This document shows positions 11,146 through 22,852 of a stretch of 64,000 bases of DNA, piece after piece (within the stretch, counting starts at the first letter, position 1; every line of letters starts with the position of its first letter). The DNA comes from Allantophomopsis cytisporea (lineage: Eukaryota; Ascomycota; Leotiomycetes; Phacidiales; Phacidiaceae): assembly GCA_024752435.1 (NCBI GenBank), contig CP103024.1:62001-126000 (forward strand). The letters run 5' to 3'. The notes beneath the pieces were generated by a model. The model was not told the DNA's origin. It did no database searches and saw only the letters and a list, made by a program, of their open reading frames with translations. Both the position numbers and the translations under genes were made by a program.

Positions 11146-13319
11146 TGTCCTGAGTGGCTTCTCCTACAATTTGAGGTTTGGTCGTGGTTTTGAAGAGATC
11201 CGTCCAACAAATTTCAGTCTTGGCTTGTTCATATATCGCGGATGGTTAAGAATCAAAAGGACCTTTGAATGGACGATTTAAGTGTAGAAAAACCTTTAAA
11301 TATATATTTCGACAACCTTGTGACACTTCATCGATAATGTAAGCAAATTACGAACATCTATTCATTAAGGGTCGCGAATTTAGTTCAGTTGGTAATAGAG
11401 CTCATGATTGGCTAGATTTATTATAGTCTAGGATGGCAGATGCTTCAAGTTTAAAGATCCAATGAAAGGTAGCGTTGGGTATTTGGATTTCGCGTCTTAA
11501 GTCTTACTGCGATGTAACTTCTGCTTTCCAGGTAAATTAGGCTAATAGGCTAAAAGTATACGATGACTGGCCGTGTATTACTCCGAGGTTGCATTTTCCT
11601 ATCTACACACAATCCATAGAGAATCCGTTTTTATCTTATTTATACATGTCGGTGGCAAAATAAGTATAGGTACACTAAACACTACGTTATCCGTCATAGC
11701 CTTCCTCAGGAACTATTACCTCAACATGGACAAGTGTAGGCAGCATTATAGTTCCAAGTAAAATACATATATATAATATATAACATAGAGGCTGGTGAGT
11801 TGTCAGGCGTGGATGATATAAGAAACCCCTGGTCAACAGTCTGTCCGCTTGAGCATTAGCTAAATCTATCCGCGTTCTTTAGATGATCGTGTATTTTTAA
11901 CTGGAACTTTCAAACATCTAGTGTGACTACTCTTCAACGATTCGGAGTGGAGAAATCACAAACATTTACAGTATGTCTCGGAGTACAAAGAAAATTATCG
12001 CCATCAGTGGTCTTATTAACCCTTCAATTCCAACTTAATCCCCTGTCTGGGAAGGTCTACTGTTAATAGACATGCCCAAAAACCTGGCTCGTTCACGTAA
12101 AATTAACGGCGCATAGTGTCGTACCTAAAATGTAAGCTTAAAACCATGTACGTCCGTTTTGTTGGAATTTTCCGCGTTCACCAGCAGACCATCATGTTAA
12201 GAGAGCTGAGCTCTCGATTTTGGTGATCATCTAATACAGTTTTCGTGTATTACCCTCGCCAAGTTCTAGTTCCAATTCCTAATCAGTGCTCAATTCTTAT
12301 AAGCTTTTGAACACTTCTTGAAAGATTGCGATGCTACCGTACCGAGTCTCCGTGTCAGGTTGTTGTTACATTTCCCTCTTCAGAAAGGAATTCAAAGAAC
12401 TCTGTGGACCCATGCCGCCTTTCGATAGCATTGTGTCATGGATGCGGTGGCCATGTATTCCGAAAATGTCTCTGCCACAGACTCGAGTGCTATGCTGGGT
12501 GATGTTTTGACAAGCGTACAGAATTACAAATAGAGTGGTGTTATAGTGCAGGTACATGTGAGACCCTAGACCGATGGAACACTAACGACTTAAGGGGGGT
12601 AGAGAAATAGGTCACAGATTTGATGACATAGAATCTTGAAATCTACTTGCTCTGATTTATCTAAAATCGCTGAGTTATTCAGATAATTAAAAACACCCCA
12701 CCTATTTTGTACAGTGGGCGCAAAGAAAGTTAGCTACGACGATTGGGTGAAAGGCGTGTGCCGATATAACCATTCAAGGCGGTGCTTTTGGTCAAAATAA
12801 CACCCACCACGTGAGAATAATCTGTTATATATTATATCTTAGCTTCTTCCGTAACGCACTGAACTTTATCAAATTCCTTATCGCATCCCATTGCTTCATC
12901 GTTCATACGAAAATCAGATAGCCCTCACTCGTCTGATTATAACTGATTATTCTAGGAAGCTTCACAATACTGGAGGTGGCTCATCAGGTATAGGGGGTCT
13001 CAGTGGGATCAAGGGCGGCCTTTGATAATTTCTCCGCTTCGAAGGCAGAAACGACCCAAGAGCATTGGAGCGAATCTGAAACTTCATCGGTCCAATTGCT
13101 ATGTCATTACCAGTGGAGGAGTTATGACCATGCAGAATTTGGATACCTTTAATTATAAAGCGTGAAATTGGTAACTTATCGTACTCCAAATATTAGAAGA
13201 TTAAGATTTTAATTTAACGCTCTGCCTTTATGGACGGTTCTGCTACTGAAGAACAAACCCTACAATTACAATACATCTTGCCTTCTCTTCAATGGTCATA
13301 CTCCCACTTCAACCGTTTA
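11146..13319. other. Intergenic region, 2.2 kb, no gene recognised
   Basis: This is the promoter side of the monooxygenase and the 3' side of the secreted-protein gene. A tRNA-like A-box lies near 11373 (see findings). A 75-codon reverse frame at 13189-12962 has no good start and matches nothing known to me. The rest is AT-rich and featureless. Confidence 0.5.
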
Positions 13320-15288
13320 CTAATTGACAATAATACCAACTGCTGGACTCCTAATAGAATCTGCTCTGGTCGCCTTGGGTCTGAAATAACCTGACTCTGT
13401 CGCAACATAAACGACTTGTCCACTAGAGTCCGTTATTAGACCATTGAACAAAGCCCCCTGAACTACTGCACCAGTTGATCCGTCGGTCACTGTAAAGGTC
13501 TGGACATCGCCGACATTCATTGTCGCTGTGCTTGGTGTGACATCCAGGAAGAAAACCGCATTGAATGCATTGTAAGCCCATAGAATGCTATCACCAGATG
13601 CAGGCTCCGTTTGACACCCCCCGCCGGAAGTAAACTGAAAGTTATTGAGGAGGCCCCAGAACATGGTAGCTGTCTGGGTGCTATCACCGATGCTTTCAAT
13701 AAAGTAATCTTGGAAGCTGGAATCATATGTTCCATCGAAGCTGAAGCCACAGAGACCACCAGCTGAGTTAATGCCTGTTGTTGCGGTTCCTCCCGCCCTG
13801 GGGTTAGCACCATCATTTGTGCCATCGCAGAGATGGCTCCCACCGCTAGCAGTGGTAATAGTTTGGGCGCCGGTGTAGATAATTCCCTCGTAGATGGTGT
13901 CGGTCGCACCTTCGATTCGGAGGTTGAATCTGTATTTGTTAGTTGGGGGATGCTGGAAGACCAGGGGAAGAAAAAATTACGTGTTGCAGGGTAGAGTGGT
14001 GCATGACGGACTGAGTCCATTCACGGCATTTCCATTTGAACAATAGGCGTTTCCAGTCTGGATTGGGGTAACAGTTTTAGTTGCAACGACATCTGTTGTT
14101 TCCGTTGCGGTTACGTCGAATGTCGCCGTGAGGCTGACCGTCGAAGTATATTCCACGTCAGAGGTTAAGATTGTGGTAACTATAATCTTTAGTCTCATGT
14201 CATCCTTATATTATGTTTCTCTCTTTACCTGATGTCGCTGCTTGAGCGGTACTTGTGAGATTCTTGGTGAGCGTGGATGTTCCTTCACAAATTAGCGAAA
14301 CTCGGTCATCTGGAATAATTCTCTTACCATTGATTAGGGATGTAATGGTTACAGTGGGCGTTGGCAATGTAACGGTAACATGAGATACTCCGGCGCAAGA
14401 ACAAGCACTTGAATATGCTGCAAAATCCATGCAGGCGCCATCTGGTGAGACTGTTGTGTTGGACGACGTGAGGAGTCGAGAGGAAACCTGACGCTTCTTG
14501 ACAGGACTACTCGAAACTGCCGTGATAGTTGTAGTACCGGTTGTCGAGGTAACTGTGACGGTATTGTCCGTAATAGTAGTCGTCAAAGCAGTGGTTGATT
14601 CATATATGGTCGTGATTGTGAAGGTTTCAACGCTCGTGAGTGAAAGAGTATCGACCAAAGTTTCCGTGCTGACAATCTGGGAGAGAGTGACATTGCTTGG
14701 GAAAGCAGTCGTGTAGATGGTCTGAGTCACTGTAGATGGATAGACAGTTGTTTGGAAAATGCTGGAACAATAAGTAGGAGATGAAATAACATTCAAAGCA
14801 CAACTATCATAGCAGGCGCTTGGAGTCGCTGAGGTCGAAGTTGAGTTTGTTACGGAGGTGGAAGTTGAGTTGGTCACTAAGGTAGAAGTCGAGTTGGCCA
14901 TGAAGGTCGAAGTCGAGTTCGTCAAAGAGACAATCGAGGAAGAGGCTGGAGTGTATACTGAAGAAGTAGTCGGTGATTTTATTGTTGAATTCGTATAGAT
15001 TGGTGACAAGTTTGGAACTGTCTGATGGATTGGAGTTACCGTTTCGGTGATGACTTGGGTGACTGTTTGAGGAGCAATAGTTTGAGTGATAACCTGAGTG
15101 ACCGTCTCAGTGACCACTGAAGTGATGGGTTCGCCATTGTGCCCGGAGCCGGGGCTGGAAGTATATATTGTTTGCGCGACAGTGACATATTGGGTAGATG
15201 CGACGCAATCTTCACCTCGGACTTCATTTTGCCCAAGAGTGAAGGTTATACCATGTACAAGAAACAGAAGAGAAGGAATGAGCTTCAT
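13320..15288 (-). CDS. Secreted Ser/Thr-rich protein with DUF4430-like C-terminal domain
   Basis: Three exons, 15288-14229, 14179-13981 and 13929-13320, giving 622 residues; the junctions (phase 1, then phase 2) restore one frame. The first 19 residues (MKLIPSLLFLVHGITFTLG) are a typical signal peptide. Residues about 35-330 are dominated by Thr, Ser and Val, with runs such as TETVTQVITQT, NSTST repeats and many N-glycosylation sites. They contain Cys pairs and a dibasic KKR near 265. The last 200 residues fold differently: FNLRIEGATDTIYEG, CDGTNDGANP, FDGTYDSSFQDYF, FWGLLNNFQF and GDSILWAYNAF, a pattern seen in fungal extracellular proteins and related to the DUF4430/transcobalamin-like C-terminal domain. 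There is no GPI signal. The product is probably released or bound in the cell wall. Its function is unknown. Confidence 0.72.
14828..14927 (-). repeat. Four in-frame 24-base repeats coding NSTST-xxx units
   Basis: Inside the secreted-protein gene four consecutive 8-residue units of the form NSTST followed by three variable residues are encoded. Each unit carries an N-glycosylation sequon. Copies differ at single bases. Confidence 0.75.
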
Positions 15289-16609
15289 ATTGAATTTCTG
15301 TTGGTCAAAGAAACGTTAATGAAAGACTGAATGTGTAATCGACAGTGAATATGCTTGAACGCCTCGAGATTGTCCCCCCAAAAAAAGAATGGTATTGAAG
15401 GACTGGACGTAAATTTAAGGGCATATGCACCCAAAAACGGCAAAATTGTCAAGAAATAGTAATGAATGACTGAACGTGAAATCAAGGTCGAAAATTACAA
15501 AAGCACATGGGATTGAAGAGATCATATAGACATATTGGGACCCTCTCGAACCCCCTCTACCATCTCGTGTGGTAGAAACTTGATGAATCAAGAACACTTT
15601 GTGGCGCCAACTAAGTCGCGCGAACAAGCAAAGCCCTGCGATCGTTCGATACTGATGATTGCTGTTAAAAAGGGTTATCTTGAAGTCTAGAGTATGAAAA
15701 AGTGGAAAGACTTGGCTGGAAAAGGTCTGGAAAATCACGGAGTGGCTTCGTATCGCCGTGGGGTTCCCTTAGATAGCCTTAAGGCGCACAGCTTCTACTA
15801 AATCGATATGAGTTACCATAATCTTAACGCCCCTTTCGATCTTTTTGGATTGACCGACGGCCCAGAGTACGTTGTGGAGATTAAGGCACTGTCGTTCTAC
15901 GACGTTAGCTGATTGTGGCTGGCTGAAGACGCCAACCCGCTTACAGCCAACTCCGATTTAGAGAAAACAACCGAAGTAGATCTGCGTATCTTTGCAATAC
16001 GGGAGGGAACATCCGTCAAATATTTGCCCTACTTTCAGGAGCCTCACGGCTATATTCTAGTGTCCCGGTTGGAGTAATAAATTTTATTTTTCGAATCTTT
16101 GAAGATCAGAAACTCAGAAGTCCGTGGGTATTTGAGGATTCAGATGTGCAGTCTGTGTTTCCTTGAAATCACTCCTGCTGTGTCGATTTGGAGCTCAACA
16201 AGTACAATGCGAGTTATAACTAATGAAGAGCGTAGAACTTTTTGTATTGTTATTGTCAACGGTTATATTATACCGTAGCTGATACCCGTCCTATGTAGTT
16301 CTTCAAAACTAAGGCTAGGCTTAGAGCCGTGTATAAGTATATTCGAGGGATATAAGTAACCTTGATTCTGAAACATGGGATCAGAGGATGTTTAATTGAA
16401 TTTTGAGTGGACAGCACGTGGACAGAGATGTCTTTCTACGACAAAGAACTTTTCAATAAGTCTGATTAAGCTGTCCAGATATGGCTTAACAAGTCACTTT
16501 GACTGTGGACGTAGTCTGTACTTGCGGGCGGCGGAGCAGCCCAGATCTGAAAGATCCAAGCGCCGCCAAGCCTCGGTCCACATAATAACCCTATTCTCCC
16601 GACGCTGAT
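15289..16609. other. Intergenic region, 1.3 kb, promoter side of the secreted-protein gene
   Basis: It lies between two reverse-strand genes. Open frames here are short and lack family features. I see no repeat, RNA gene or relic that I can support. Confidence 0.5.
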
Positions 16610-18211
16610 CTATTTCTCGTTCCCAAGTTCTATAACCTCACTCGAGTTATTCACCTCTACATCACTATCTGCCGCCCTACTTATTTTCCTCTGATCCCAT
16701 TTCTGGAGCCAGGGTATTACCGTCACAAGAATACATAGAGCGACCCCAAACGCCGCCACAGCAATGAAACCTTGCCTAAACATTGGACTCTCCACCGTTC
16801 TCCAAACCGCGTCGGTGTACCAAATAACATTAACATAACTGAATATGTTAGATAAAGCTATCAAGAAACCTCTAGTCTCATGGTCATTTGGAATAAGGTC
16901 CGGAAACCAAGAGAAGTAGATCCCTGGTACACCTGCGGACATGTAAGATAGATAGTAGGCGGCGAACTTGAGTCTCAATGGCACATCCCAAATCGCAAGT
17001 ACAATCGCAGAGAAGATGGTGCCGGATTGCAGGGCAATAATAGCTGCTGAACAACGGCCACGAAGAAGTGGTGAATCCGATATCATGCCGGCAATGATCT
17101 GCGACACGGCTCCAATGGCTGGTTGTCCGGTAGGTAAAACATTGATGTCGTATACAGAGTATTTCTCTGCCTTGAGGTACAGCGAGAATGCAGGCTGGTG
17201 AGTGGGGAAAGAGGTTTGTACGAAGAAGTATCCAATCGGGAGGACCCAGAATTGCCATAGGCCCATCATTCGGAAGATCTTTTTACGATCCCAAGCGGAG
17301 GCTCCAAGTGGTTTGTAGCCATCATCCAACAGTCGCTGACGTGCCCATTTGGCTTCGGTTTCCGTGATATAAAACGCTCGAGTGTTTTCAGGAAAGTCGG
17401 GGTTGAAGAAATAACCTACGAGTCCACCAGGGAGACTGATTACACCACAAATGATGAAGAGCTACAAAGGTTAGTAATTTTCGGAAAAGCCTAATCGATG
17501 ACATACCCATTGCCAGCCGGCTTCTCCAAGATGACCATTCAAACCGTCGTAAGCCCCGACCTGAAGATATCCGCTGAACATGCTCGCAAAAGAGGCAGTC
17601 GAATAAAATAGCACCGTACGTTTCGCTCGTTCGCTCTTTGTGTACCATGATCCAATGATGTAGATGATACAAGGGAAAAAAGCACCTTCAAATAGACCCA
17701 GAAGAAAGCGGAGTGCATACAGCTGCTGCACATTCTTGGCTGCAGCACAACAGAAAGTAACAATGGACCAGAGAACTTCAAGAGTGGGAACAAGTCGTGA
17801 GGGTCTGATGCGAGTCACCAGGATAATCGCTGGAAATTGTCCGATAACATAGCCCGCTGTAAACACATTTGAAAGAAATGTGAGCTCGCTGCCACCCATG
17901 TTCAAGTCCTCCTTCATGCCTGAGACGTATGCATTACTGATATTTGATTGAACCAGGTTTTTGCAGAAGTACCCGTAACATGAATAGGTGAGAAGGAAAA
18001 AGTCGAGTTTCAAGAGGAACTTTCGTTCGATTCTCGGCTTATCCGGGTCGTCCCAAACATATCTCTGGATATTTCGTAAAAAACGTAGAGTCGTCCTCCA
18101 TGGACCTGGTTTTTGCCACCGCTTCAATTTCTTGGACTCTTCATTACTTCCGCTGTCGTTGTAATTGACGGCTTCGCCTTGACTTGCGTCGATAGTCGTG
18201 ATTTCCGCCAT
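16610..18211 (-). CDS. MFS permease, allantoate/pantothenate (Dal5/Fen2-Liz1) anion:cation symporter subfamily
   Basis: Two exons, 18211-17507 and 17461-16610, phase 0, 518 residues. An in-frame ATG at 18262 would add 17 residues; 18211 (MAEITT) is preferred because it fits the family's N-terminal length. A soluble tail with RKFLLKLDFFLL leads into 12 probable membrane helices. Family marks are NISNAYVSGMKEDL after helix 1, RFLLGLFEGAFFPCIIYIIGSWYTKSERAKR between helices 4 and 5, GWQWLFIICGVISLPGGL, and NDHETRGFLIAL late in the protein. Members import vitamins and carboxylates such as pantothenate, allantoate, nicotinate or biotin with protons. The GYFFNPDFPENTR loop resembles pantothenate-type carriers, but substrate is inference. 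It stands alone, with no partner genes next to it. Confidence 0.85.
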
Positions 18212-20879
18212 TGAATGTTGTGTGACCTCAGAAGAAATCATGGAACAGAGATGAAAAAACATTCATTCTGACTTGCTACTTATCTGCCCACTTATAGATA
18301 TGGTGAGTTTCTTATCAGAATGTTAACATGCATGCATCTCGCAATTTGACGACATTATACGCCATTCTTGAGTATCAAGAGAAGTTAGCGGTGATCAGTT
18401 CACATCTTTTAGGAAACACGGCCGGGCTGTGAGGCTAAAAAACGGGGAATTGATATCCGCACGATCTGATGAATTCATATAGAGCGAATGATTGAATATA
18501 TTTCAACACAGAGCGGGTTTAAGTGTGGGGTATGCGCCGGTGGTAGGCGATTAGGTATTTTCCATGGTCGATGGCGTTATAGCACGAAGGTGCATTAATC
18601 ATTTGCCGAGCGATTGTTAATCGGCGTAGTACTAGATACTTAACAAAAGAAGCCGAATTCATTAATATAGTACATGACTACTCGAAGAGAGGCTATGGTA
18701 GCAAACCGATGCTCAATAGGATCAAAGTGGTTAGTTACCTTAGTATGTCACATTATAATGTTTAAGAAAGAAAGGGAGCATAGCGCTTGGTCGTTAGTAT
18801 TATCGATAAGTGGTGGAGTATAATTGTGCAACCGCGATACTCGATGTAAGCACACCATGACATCGGGCAATGAGATCATCGAATTGTAGCAGTCTTTCAT
18901 CAGTTTTTTTTTGAATGGATTGTTTGATACCCTAACTCAGCGCATCGAGAGTGGGTATGGAAGAGCCTCAGTCATGTCAATAGACAATCATCTAACCTGC
19001 TATTCGCTCCCTTATAATTGCCCCCTTCTGCAGCTGACGTCCCGGTCGACCGGTAGCAGGCTTCTACATATCCAATTCATTTTAGACCTGTGGCCATATA
19101 TATGCAGGAAGAAGCACCGCATAAACATTAATCAAATCCAATGTTGCATTTGCGAGCAGCTACCCTTGTTGTGGAGTAGCCGCAATGTGCTTGTCGTGCT
19201 GTGAATAGCTTCACTTCCACGAGCTATATGTATGCGCATATCTATTCCTTCAAAACCATTAGACTGAATTTATGCCAACTAGATTTATATCCATTTTTAT
19301 CAACATCCCAGTCCTTATCAAAATTACTCCGTGTTCTTGTAACGGAGAGCAAAAAACCTCGCCTTTTTATGCATTCTCAACTCTTTATATTCAGACAGAT
19401 ATGAACACAAACACAGCAATCCCAGCACAAAGAAAGATTGCCGAGATTTGTAATATCCAGAAACTATTCTGAGCATATGCAAAGCTACCTCCCACTGAAA
19501 ATATTCCTGTCATACAAGCAAAGGGGAAATATCCATACTTTTATTAGGTCGTAAGTATTTGCACAACATTCAAGAGTAGTCATACAAACGAGTGGATATT
19601 ACGGACCCAGCATGTTTAGCTTTCCAACGCTCAATGCAATTGGATTGGAGAGCTGTGTTTCTTGGAATACAGCTTGTTCCGTGACAGACTGCATAAAAGT
19701 GCCCAACATTTTTTGTAGCAAGTGCAACCAATCGAGAACTTCCCCCAGATTCTGGAAGTTCAAGAACAGTCACCTGCCCCATGTCTTGCCATTCAGCTTT
19801 CTACTGCCTGAGTTTGGTCACAAATCCTAGAAATAGTCTACTGAGAGAGTTGTGTATCAGTTTCACGTCTTCGATCTCTGCATCCATTGTTGTTTGACTT
19901 CTGTTTCACACTGATAAACAGACACAATGGAAATTAACTTACAAATCCAATAGTCCTCTTCTATTCATTGATAAATATATCAAGGTATAGATATTATCAT
20001 CCTATATAGGCAGCAGTAAATACAAGGCTTCTCTTGAATACAGATAATAGCACCTCAGGGTATATAGCCAACACACTGTAACGGTAGGGACACTAAGCCA
20101 CTCTAATCACCTCACTGAAGTGTGCTGCAGCACCAACCAACATAGCACACCCTTGTATTGAGGAATCACATAACAGCGCGCTTATAGTCAAACACTTTAA
20201 TTTTGCGCGGTCGCTTGCTACCCGCCAAGATGCCACAGCCTGACCTCTAGAAGTTTTCTCGGACAATCCTGATTATCTAGACTGCTACAATTCATATCAT
20301 CTGTACCACATTGACTGCTCTCTCGTTCTGATGCATTTTACAATCAGCGCCGGGTCTAGAACCACTGCAGGAGGGGTCAATTAGGAAACCATAATGACCT
20401 GCAAGCCCTGTGAAACGTATAGTCCGGGGATCATAAAACCATAAAGTTCGTTATTCTCTAATGTGAAGCAATCGTGCATCTCTATTTTCAATCATTTGGT
20501 CGTATTATAGAGCTGTATGTACTGAAGATATGCACTTTTGGTATCCTGCCGTGCATAATCTCACGCATTGCCTTACTCTTAGATAGCAATACTAGACTAG
20601 TGGAGTTCAGCTGCAAGTATCTCCATCGAACCTCGTCAAGCGTAGCATTCCATATGGATTGCTTATTATGGTGTGCAGGAGGCTCACAGAGCCTTGTACT
20701 GCAAAATATCTTCCCACCTTACTTTTAGACAAATTAGGTGTCGAAAGACATATTTAGCACTTGAGTTATTAAGTTTTTCATATCAAGCATAGCCTAATTA
20801 TTCTTCGTGGTGAATTACAAGTGTAAAACTTTACTAGCTTCCAGTCTAAACAAGCACCATTCTCTTGGGAATAAAACTG
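18212..20879. other. Gene-poor region, 2.7 kb
   Basis: The first few hundred bases serve as promoter of the MFS gene. A 70-codon reverse frame at 19782-19570 looks faintly protein-like but has no supporting motif. The remainder is AT-rich without recognised features. Confidence 0.5.
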
Positions 20880-21660
20880 GCTAAAAATTGTTCCCACTTC
20901 GAGTCGTCATAAACTCCGTTAGAGCGAACGATGTCCACCCCTAGTAGGTACAACGGTGCCGGCAACCAATACTGCATCTTGAAAGATCTTAGGTAACTCC
21001 GCCAACGAAAACCTCATCCTTCTCTCTGGAAGAGTTACTTCGGCTGTTATAAAGGAGCGACAAGCTCCCCAGCAATGGCTCAAAGCAATGTAGGCTATTG
21101 GAGCCTGTGAGTTAATTGGCTCTACATCCAGCTATCGAAGGCAGTTGTCACCGATCCCGATAATGCGGCTTTAAAGAGTATTGCTATTCTGCAAAGAAGT
21201 ATCATCGCAACCCATACAGTTGGTACTACACTCACTAATCCATTTCTGTATCCTCGCGATGCCTTTTGGAGAGAGGGTCTGGGCAAACAATCGTATTATT
21301 AGAGCTTTTGTATTTCGGGTCATCTGAAGGAAGTCAGAAGAAGGGCGGGGCTGACCTGTTTGTAGGAGTCAAAACCTCACCATAATCTTTGCAAAACTCA
21401 TACCTTGAGCTTTTGCCTGAACGAAGTTGTAACCAGCATGTGAAGTCTTGATGGCTTCCATGTCCTTCCTCATCACCTAGTAGTACGTTGAACAATTTGT
21501 GAAAGGACGGATCATTGAGCACAGAAGCACTCGAGGTGGCCAGATCGGTACTTAGCTCATATTGCCTTTTGAGAAGCCTATACAGAGTATATATTGGAGG
21601 ACTTCTGGTATAATTCCAGAATACTGTGAGTCTATCACTCAGGAATTCCGACTCAAATCA
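20880..21660 (-). pseudogene. Decayed HET-domain (heterokaryon incompatibility) gene
   Basis: On the reverse strand the HET-domain core is plain: AYIALSHCWG at about 21095-21066, followed by TLPERRM and LPKIFQDAV at about 21000-20959, matching the family pattern Y-x-ALSHCWG ... LPKTFQDAI. Upstream in the same frame are IARIQKWISEC, the usual W-x2-C spacer before the domain, and further upstream a collinear stretch with TCWLQLRSG. The frame is broken by TAA at 21173-21171 and TAG at 21134-21132, and needs a shift near the CTCTC run around 21270-21280. After FQDAV the expected YLWIDSLCI motif is not intact, and no C-terminal region is found. HET proteins trigger cell death on contact between incompatible strains. 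This copy cannot encode one. Ends are approximate. Confidence 0.7.
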
Positions 21661-22184
21661 GGCACATACAACATGGCTGTCTCAAATTCAGAAGACAGAA
21701 AGCCTGTTATATTGTCTTGCTTTTTGGCCATTTGAGGAGCAAACTCGTGGTCCTCTGGGTCTTGGATCATTCGGAGTAAGCACTTGCATGCAGGACACTT
21801 GTACTCATCGTAATTGTATTGCGGATGCCCACTTTTTCGTATCCTCTCTGAAAGACTCGCGGACTCGGATTCAAAGGACCTGGAGTCTCTACCGCTCAAA
21901 CCTTCATCAAGGCGAGGGGATCTCATACAATCCCTTTCCTTTCCAAAGTCTTTTTCTTCAGGGCAACGAAGGCATGAGGACCTCGTACAATCCCTTTCCT
22001 TTCCAAAGCCTTTTCTTTGAAGATGACGAGGAGTCACAATTGGTATTTCTTTTTCCTTGTATCAGAGACACGACTAAATGTTGGACTAAGCGTCGGAAGC
22101 CACTTCAACAAAGAACGGTATGTCAGTGGAGGAAAGGTTTGCTATTTTGTGCAGATATCTATTCTCCCTTTCAGAGTATGACAT
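21639..22184 (-). other. Unrecognised open region, possibly the 5' part of the HET relic or a separate small gene
   Basis: An ATG at 22184 opens 27 codons to 22104. A possible 48-base GT-AG intron then leads to a 138-codon frame ending at 21639, about 165 residues in total. It holds a CPACKCLL motif (C-x2-C-x-C) preceded by a basic and serine-rich part and two 20-residue repeats with FGKERDC. HET genes often carry a Cys-rich N terminus of this kind, and the frame sits directly upstream of the HET relic. The splice donor (GTGGCT) is weak and the opposite strand is also open, so coding status is doubtful. Confidence 0.25.
21917..22020. repeat. Two direct copies, 60-base period
   Basis: A 44-base block at 21917-21960 recurs at 21977-22020, with a shared core around CAATCCCTTTCCTTTCC and only a few substitutions. 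The period of exactly 60 bases preserves reading frame on both strands. Confidence 0.75.
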
Positions 22185-22852
22185 GTCAAGACCGTTCAAA
22201 TTCTAGATAGAAGATCCAGGACAAGTCAACTCTTGGTTACTGCTTAAATTCGAGGTTTAGTATAACGTATAACACTGGACTGAAATTGCGGGGGCTCAAG
22301 GCACGTGCTAGACAAGGTACTCAGCGCTGACGATCATGTGACTGTATTGAAAGCGCCAGCGGTAAGTAGGAGTGCTGCCCCACTGGTACTTAGAGTAGCA
22401 CGAGTAGGCTGGTAATTTTGGCACCAGTCCCGTCGCCCTGCCGACCATCGATAACCCGTCATTTCTGTCGCAAACGTTACTGTACCAGCCACCTACTGAC
22501 TGGGTGACAGAAAGACATGAAAGAAGACAATATACATCGATCAATACCCTCATAATCTCTCATACACATCATCATCTTCATCATCACCATCCTCAACTAT
22601 CGTCGCTATTAATACACTGCATGCCCCCTTTCGAATCATACTCACAAATGCGGTGAACTGCATTCGCTCGCTCCCTTTCGCACTCATTAAGGTCTTCTCT
22701 CTTCCTTACATAAATCTACGCCTAGCATTGGGATCAAGGCAAGGCAAATACATGTACCTTACATCAAAGACGGGTCTTCAATAATCCATTTCAATAATCT
22801 GAGGTGCTTTGTTCGCTTTACATAAAGGTTACCTCTAGTCTATAAGACGACA
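22185..22852. other. Promoter/5' leader region of the coiled-coil gene
   Basis: Pyrimidine-rich tracts and a run of CATCATC around 22565-22590 precede the gene starting at 22853. No gene seen. Confidence 0.45.

Noticed and set aside
12962..13189. 75-codon reverse frame ending in a Pro-rich tail
   Set aside because: No ATG near its start, no homology I recognise, and it lies in the 3' flank of the secreted-protein gene.
19570..19782. Reverse frame with a fairly protein-like composition (SGGSSRLVALATKNV)
   Set aside because: Too short, no family motif, and another reverse frame is equally open over the same bases.
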